The position numbers and the translations under genes are program-made. From the NCBI GenBank assembly GCA_002683515.1, contig NYTN01000040.1:1-17038 (forward strand): 17,038 bases of DNA, given 5' to 3'. This stretch comes from Rhodobiaceae bacterium (GTDB lineage: Bacteria > Pseudomonadota > Alphaproteobacteria > RS24). Shown here piece after piece: positions 15,392 to 17,038 of this stretch (the first letter of the stretch is position 1; every line of letters starts with the position of its first letter). Under the pieces are notes generated by a model that did not search any database, had not been told where the DNA came from, and saw only the letters and a program-made list of their open reading frames with translations.

Positions 15392-15460
15392 GAAGGAACT
15401 GACTTATTTACGCGCCCGTAAATTCATAGACTTCAACGCGTTTAATATCTGCGCTAACCC

Positions 15461-15587
15461 GCTTTGCAATTGACCAAACCGCCCTGCTGTTCTATTTAGG
15501 AGTTCTGCGTAGAGAGGTGGCCGAGTGGCTGAAGGCGCTCCCCTGCTAAGGGAGTATGGGTTAATAGCCCATCGAGGGTTCGAATCC
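15461..15587 (+). repeat. Outer direct repeat, right copy (tRNA-Ser promoter and 5' part)
   Basis: The intact partner of 10363-10488. Similarity starts 50 nt before the tRNA and ends in its T arm. The last 14 nt of the tRNA (15588-15601) have no counterpart directly after the left copy. Confidence 0.92.
15470..15498 (+). promoter_or_regulatory. Promoter of tRNA-Ser(GCU)
   Basis: TTGACC (15470-15475), a 17-nt spacer and TATTTA (15493-15498), ending 12 nt before the first base of the mature tRNA. Spacing and box quality fit a strong housekeeping promoter, and both boxes are conserved in the left copy. Confidence 0.75.
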
Positions 15588-15601
15588 CTTCCTCTCTGCC
15601 A
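15511..15601 (+). tRNA. tRNA-Ser (anticodon GCU)
   Basis: A 91-nt tRNA including an encoded CCA. The acceptor stem AGAGAGG pairs with CCTCTCT, followed by discriminator G and CCA (15599-15601). The anticodon stem CTCCC/GGGAG encloses loop CTGCTAA, with anticodon GCT at 15545-15547, reading AGC and AGU codons. A long variable arm (TGGG...CCCA) marks a class II serine tRNA. The T arm has GAGGG-TTCGAAT-CCCTT. It is complete and looks functional. It sits at the right end of the island, so its promoter and 5' part may have come with the island. It is convergent with tRNA-His, 19 nt away. Confidence 0.97.
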
Positions 15602-15620
15602 GTTTTCTTAAATAATGAAA

Positions 15621-15697
15621 TGGTACAGATGCCCCGATTTGAACGGGGGACCTCTTGATCCACAATCAAGCGCTCTAACCTACTGAGCTACATCTGC
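15621..15697 (-). tRNA. tRNA-His (anticodon GUG), alphaproteobacterial type
   Basis: A 77-nt tRNA including an encoded CCA. The acceptor GCAGATG pairs with CATCTGT, giving a G1:U72 wobble pair, and the discriminator is A73. The anticodon stem CTTGA/TCAAG encloses TTGTGGA, with anticodon GTG (plus strand 15661-15663). The T arm is CCCCG-TTCAAAT-CGGGG. Most bacteria use G-1:C73 for tRNA-His identity. A73 with U72 is the variant known from many alphaproteobacteria, where the histidyl-tRNA synthetase has adapted to it. Confidence 0.97.
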
Positions 15698-15728
15698 ACT
15701 GCTTTCATGACTTACTGAAAGTGTTGGG

Positions 15729-15757
15729 AAATTAATCCTTAAAGCCTGATGTTTCAA
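15729..15757 (-). promoter_or_regulatory. Candidate promoter of tRNA-His
   Basis: On the minus strand TTGAAA (15757-15752), a 17-nt spacer and TAATTT (15734-15729), about 31 nt before the tRNA 5' end. The -10 box is weak. Confidence 0.4.
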
Positions 15758-15783
15758 GCGGATAATTTGAATTTCCTATAGAG

Positions 15784-15813
15784 TTGCCCAAAATCATAAA
15801 TAAGTCTTATAAA
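15784..15813 (+). promoter_or_regulatory. Candidate promoter of the DUF6324-like gene and ABC permease
   Basis: TTGCCC (15784-15789), an 18-nt spacer and TATAAA (15808-15813), 29 nt before the ATG. A second TATAAA at 15819-15824 lacks a matching -35 box. Confidence 0.45.
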
Positions 15814-15842
15814 GTGAGTATAAAACCATTAGGAGATGTCGC

Positions 15843-16031
15843 ATGGGTATTAACACGCCTTCAGAAATCATAGCGGATTTGGTTATAGGGCCTACCGATC
15901 AGGGAATGGTGCGCATTTACATAACCTCCGAGGAAATTGATTTGCCGATGGATTTTACGCCGGACGAGGCTGAAGAAATTACTCGGGAATTAATTGCTGC
16001 CATCGCTTTAATAAAGGACAAAAGCGGGTGA
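15843..16031 (+). CDS. Small conserved protein, DUF6324-like
   Basis: A 62-aa acidic protein beginning MGINTPSEIIADLVIGPTD. It has the pattern GPTDQGMVRIYI and then LPMDFTPDEAEEITRELIAA. This matches my recollection of a short alphaproteobacterial family annotated DUF6324, with no known function. No signal peptide or membrane segment is seen, and the C-terminal half looks helical. TAGGAG lies 7 nt before the ATG, a good ribosome binding site, which together with the promoter-like boxes supports a real gene. Its TGA overlaps the GTG of the following permease (GTGA), so translation is probably coupled. Family assignment is from memory and less certain than the coding call. Confidence 0.75.
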   Translation: MGINTPSEIIADLVIGPTDQGMVRIYITSEEIDLPMDFTPDEAEEITRELIAAIALIKDKSG

Positions 16032-17038
16032 CAGGAAAATCACTCGCTCGCCTTCTGGGTTTTTTGATTGTCCTTGCCATGCTGGTACCAATTTTGGGTA
16101 TTGCATGGCTCACCATAGCCCCGCCCGAAATATCCAACAGCGCGAATGATGGCTTAATGTCATTTTTGATGGCGACTGTATTGCCTTACCAATTCGGACA
16201 AACTCTTGGCCTCATGATGGGCGTCGCAGTTGTAACTCTATTAGCCGGAGTTCCGGCAGCTTGGTTTGTCACTTTCATCGACTTTCCCGGACGTAGGCAT
16301 TTACAATGGTTGCTATTACTGCCTCTGGCAATACCAACTTATATCGCGGCTTATGTATTCGCAGAATTTCTTGATAAAGCCGGACCCTTTTACCAGCTAT
16401 GGGTTTCAATTTTTGGAAACCATGCGTGGTATCCATCACTCAACAGTCTTGGCGGTGCCATCTTTACCTTATCTGCTGTGCTTTATCCCTATGTTTATAT
16501 GTCGGCGCGAACAGGTTTCATAAATCAATCTGCAGAATTAATGCAGGCCGGGCGCGTTCTGGGTGCGTCGCAATGGGAGAGTTTTCGTCAGATTGCTATT
16601 CCTCTCTCTCGACCAATGATAATTGTTGGTGTTGCCCTTGCGCTAATGGAATGTCTGAATGATATCGGCGCCGTTGAGCATCTTGGGGTTAAAACCCTTA
16701 CTGTCGGGGTTTATGAAACATGGTTATCACGTGGCAGTCTCGAAGGCGCAGCCAGAATTGCAATGCTGTTGCTTGGCTTAATGGCGATTTTATTACTAGT
16801 AGAGAGATATCTGCGTGCGGGTGGTATTGAACAAAAATCAAAAAACAACCTTGCTCCCATTTTGCATAAACCTACACCCCTTATACAAGGCGTCATTCTT
16901 ATAATCAGCACCCTGCCGTTTTTAATCGGCTTTGTGCTGCCGGTAGTATTGCTTATCATCTTTTCTCTGGGACGTTTTGAGAATGCCGATGGTCTATTCT
17001 CTTCAGCCACAAGAAGCATTGTGCTTGCCAGCGCGACA
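16028..17038 (+). CDS. ABC transporter permease, Fe(III)-type (FbpB/SfuB-like), partial
   Basis: Inner-membrane subunit of a binding-protein-dependent importer. The first 337 codons are present and stay open to the window edge. The start is GTG 16028 (VTGKSLARLLGFLIV), with AAGGA upstream, and overlaps the previous stop. Hydrophobic segments recur through the protein. The cytoplasmic EAA loop that contacts the ATPase is at about 169-196 (AGRVLGASQWESF then IAIPLSRPM). It is followed by MECLNDIGAVEHLGVKTLTV (207-226) and VYETWLSRGSLEGAA, a pattern typical of Fe(III) permeases such as FbpB. A second membrane half begins near residue 286, which fits the fused two-domain permeases of this family (about 500-560 aa). 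The ATPase and binding protein are not in the window. Thiamine or other substrates are less likely but not excluded. Confidence 0.9.
   Translation, partial: MTGKSLARLLGFLIVLAMLVPILGIAWLTIAPPEISNSANDGLMSFLMATVLPYQFGQTLGLMMGVAVVTLLAGVPAAWFVTFIDFPGRRHLQWLLLLPLAIPTYIAAYVFAEFLDKAGPFYQLWVSIFGNHAWYPSLNSLGGAIFTLSAVLYPYVYMSARTGFINQSAELMQAGRVLGASQWESFRQIAIPLSRPMIIVGVALALMECLNDIGAVEHLGVKTLTVGVYETWLSRGSLEGAARIAMLLLGLMAILLLVERYLRAGGIEQKSKNNLAPILHKPTPLIQGVILIISTLPFLIGFVLPVVLLIIFSLGRFENADGLFSSATRSIVLASAT

Larger units (their letters stand above)
10363..15587. mobile_element. tRNA-Ser-associated island with nested direct repeats and no integrase
   Basis: About 5 kb flanked by direct copies of the tRNA-Ser(GCU) promoter plus the first part of the gene (10363-10488 and 15461-15587; 4 substitutions and one 1-nt deletion). 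Inside is a second direct pair of 83-bp repeats (R1 and R2). The only protein gene is an AT-rich autotransporter protease. Housekeeping genes resume on both sides (dapA on the left; tRNA-His and a DUF6324-like gene on the right). No integrase, transposase or replication gene is seen, so any movement would need an enzyme from elsewhere or homologous recombination. The exact crossover within the tRNA repeat cannot be fixed. A segmental tRNA duplication followed by a separate insertion is an alternative. Confidence 0.62.

Noticed and set aside
10489..15460. Search for an integrase, transposase or toxin-antitoxin gene in the island
   Set aside because: No frame other than the protease has plausible length or motifs, and the space outside it is filled by repeats and tRNA sequence.
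16266..17019. Open frames at 16266-16523, 16399-16662 (plus) and 16711-17019 (minus)
   Set aside because: They overlap the permease frame that starts with GTG at 16028, stays open for 337 codons and has clear ABC permease motifs.

Overview
The window looks like chromosome of an alphaproteobacterium, probably marine and of moderately low GC. Two things support this. The minus-strand block dapA-smpB-(ELM1-like)-folK-rpoZ-rsh-pyrE-pdxJ-acpS-lepB-rnc is a typical alphaproteobacterial housekeeping order. The tRNA-His also has the alphaproteobacterial identity signature (G1:U72 pair and A73, with no encoded G-1/C73). A finer placement such as SAR116-like is only a guess.

Region 1 (1-7018, minus strand) is a tightly packed gene run. 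Read in transcription order it is folK (folate), rpoZ (RNA polymerase omega), rsh (bifunctional (p)ppGpp synthetase/hydrolase), pyrE (pyrimidine), a DUF2062 membrane protein, pdxJ (vitamin B6), acpS (acyl carrier protein activation), lepB (signal peptidase I) and the 5' part of rnc (RNase III), which runs off the left edge. Several junctions overlap or nearly touch (TAATG at pyrE/DUF2062, 2 bp at pdxJ/acpS, GTGA at lepB/rnc), so translational coupling is likely.

Region 2 (7151-10221) holds a plus-strand family 5 uracil-DNA glycosylase. It converges with a minus-strand group made of dapA (lysine/peptidoglycan precursor), smpB (trans-translation) and an ELM1-like putative glycosyltransferase.

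Region 3 (about 10363-15601) is the accessory part, a small tRNA-associated island. A decayed tRNA-Ser(GCU) with its promoter lies at the left end and an intact tRNA-Ser(GCU) with its promoter lies at the right end. Inside these is a second pair of 83-bp direct repeats (81/83 identical). Between those lies one AT-rich 4.5-kb gene, which encodes a secreted subtilisin-like protease with four Calx-beta-like repeats and a C-terminal autotransporter-like beta-barrel. I see no integrase or transposase. The nested repeats suggest a non-autonomous, integrase-less cargo cassette. It appears to have replaced the promoter and 5' part of the host tRNA gene, and this is the most unusual system in the window.

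Region 4 (15621-17038) holds tRNA-His (minus, convergent with tRNA-Ser), then a plus-strand pair: a 62-aa DUF6324-like protein that overlaps by GTGA with an Fe(III)-type ABC transporter permease, which runs off the right edge.
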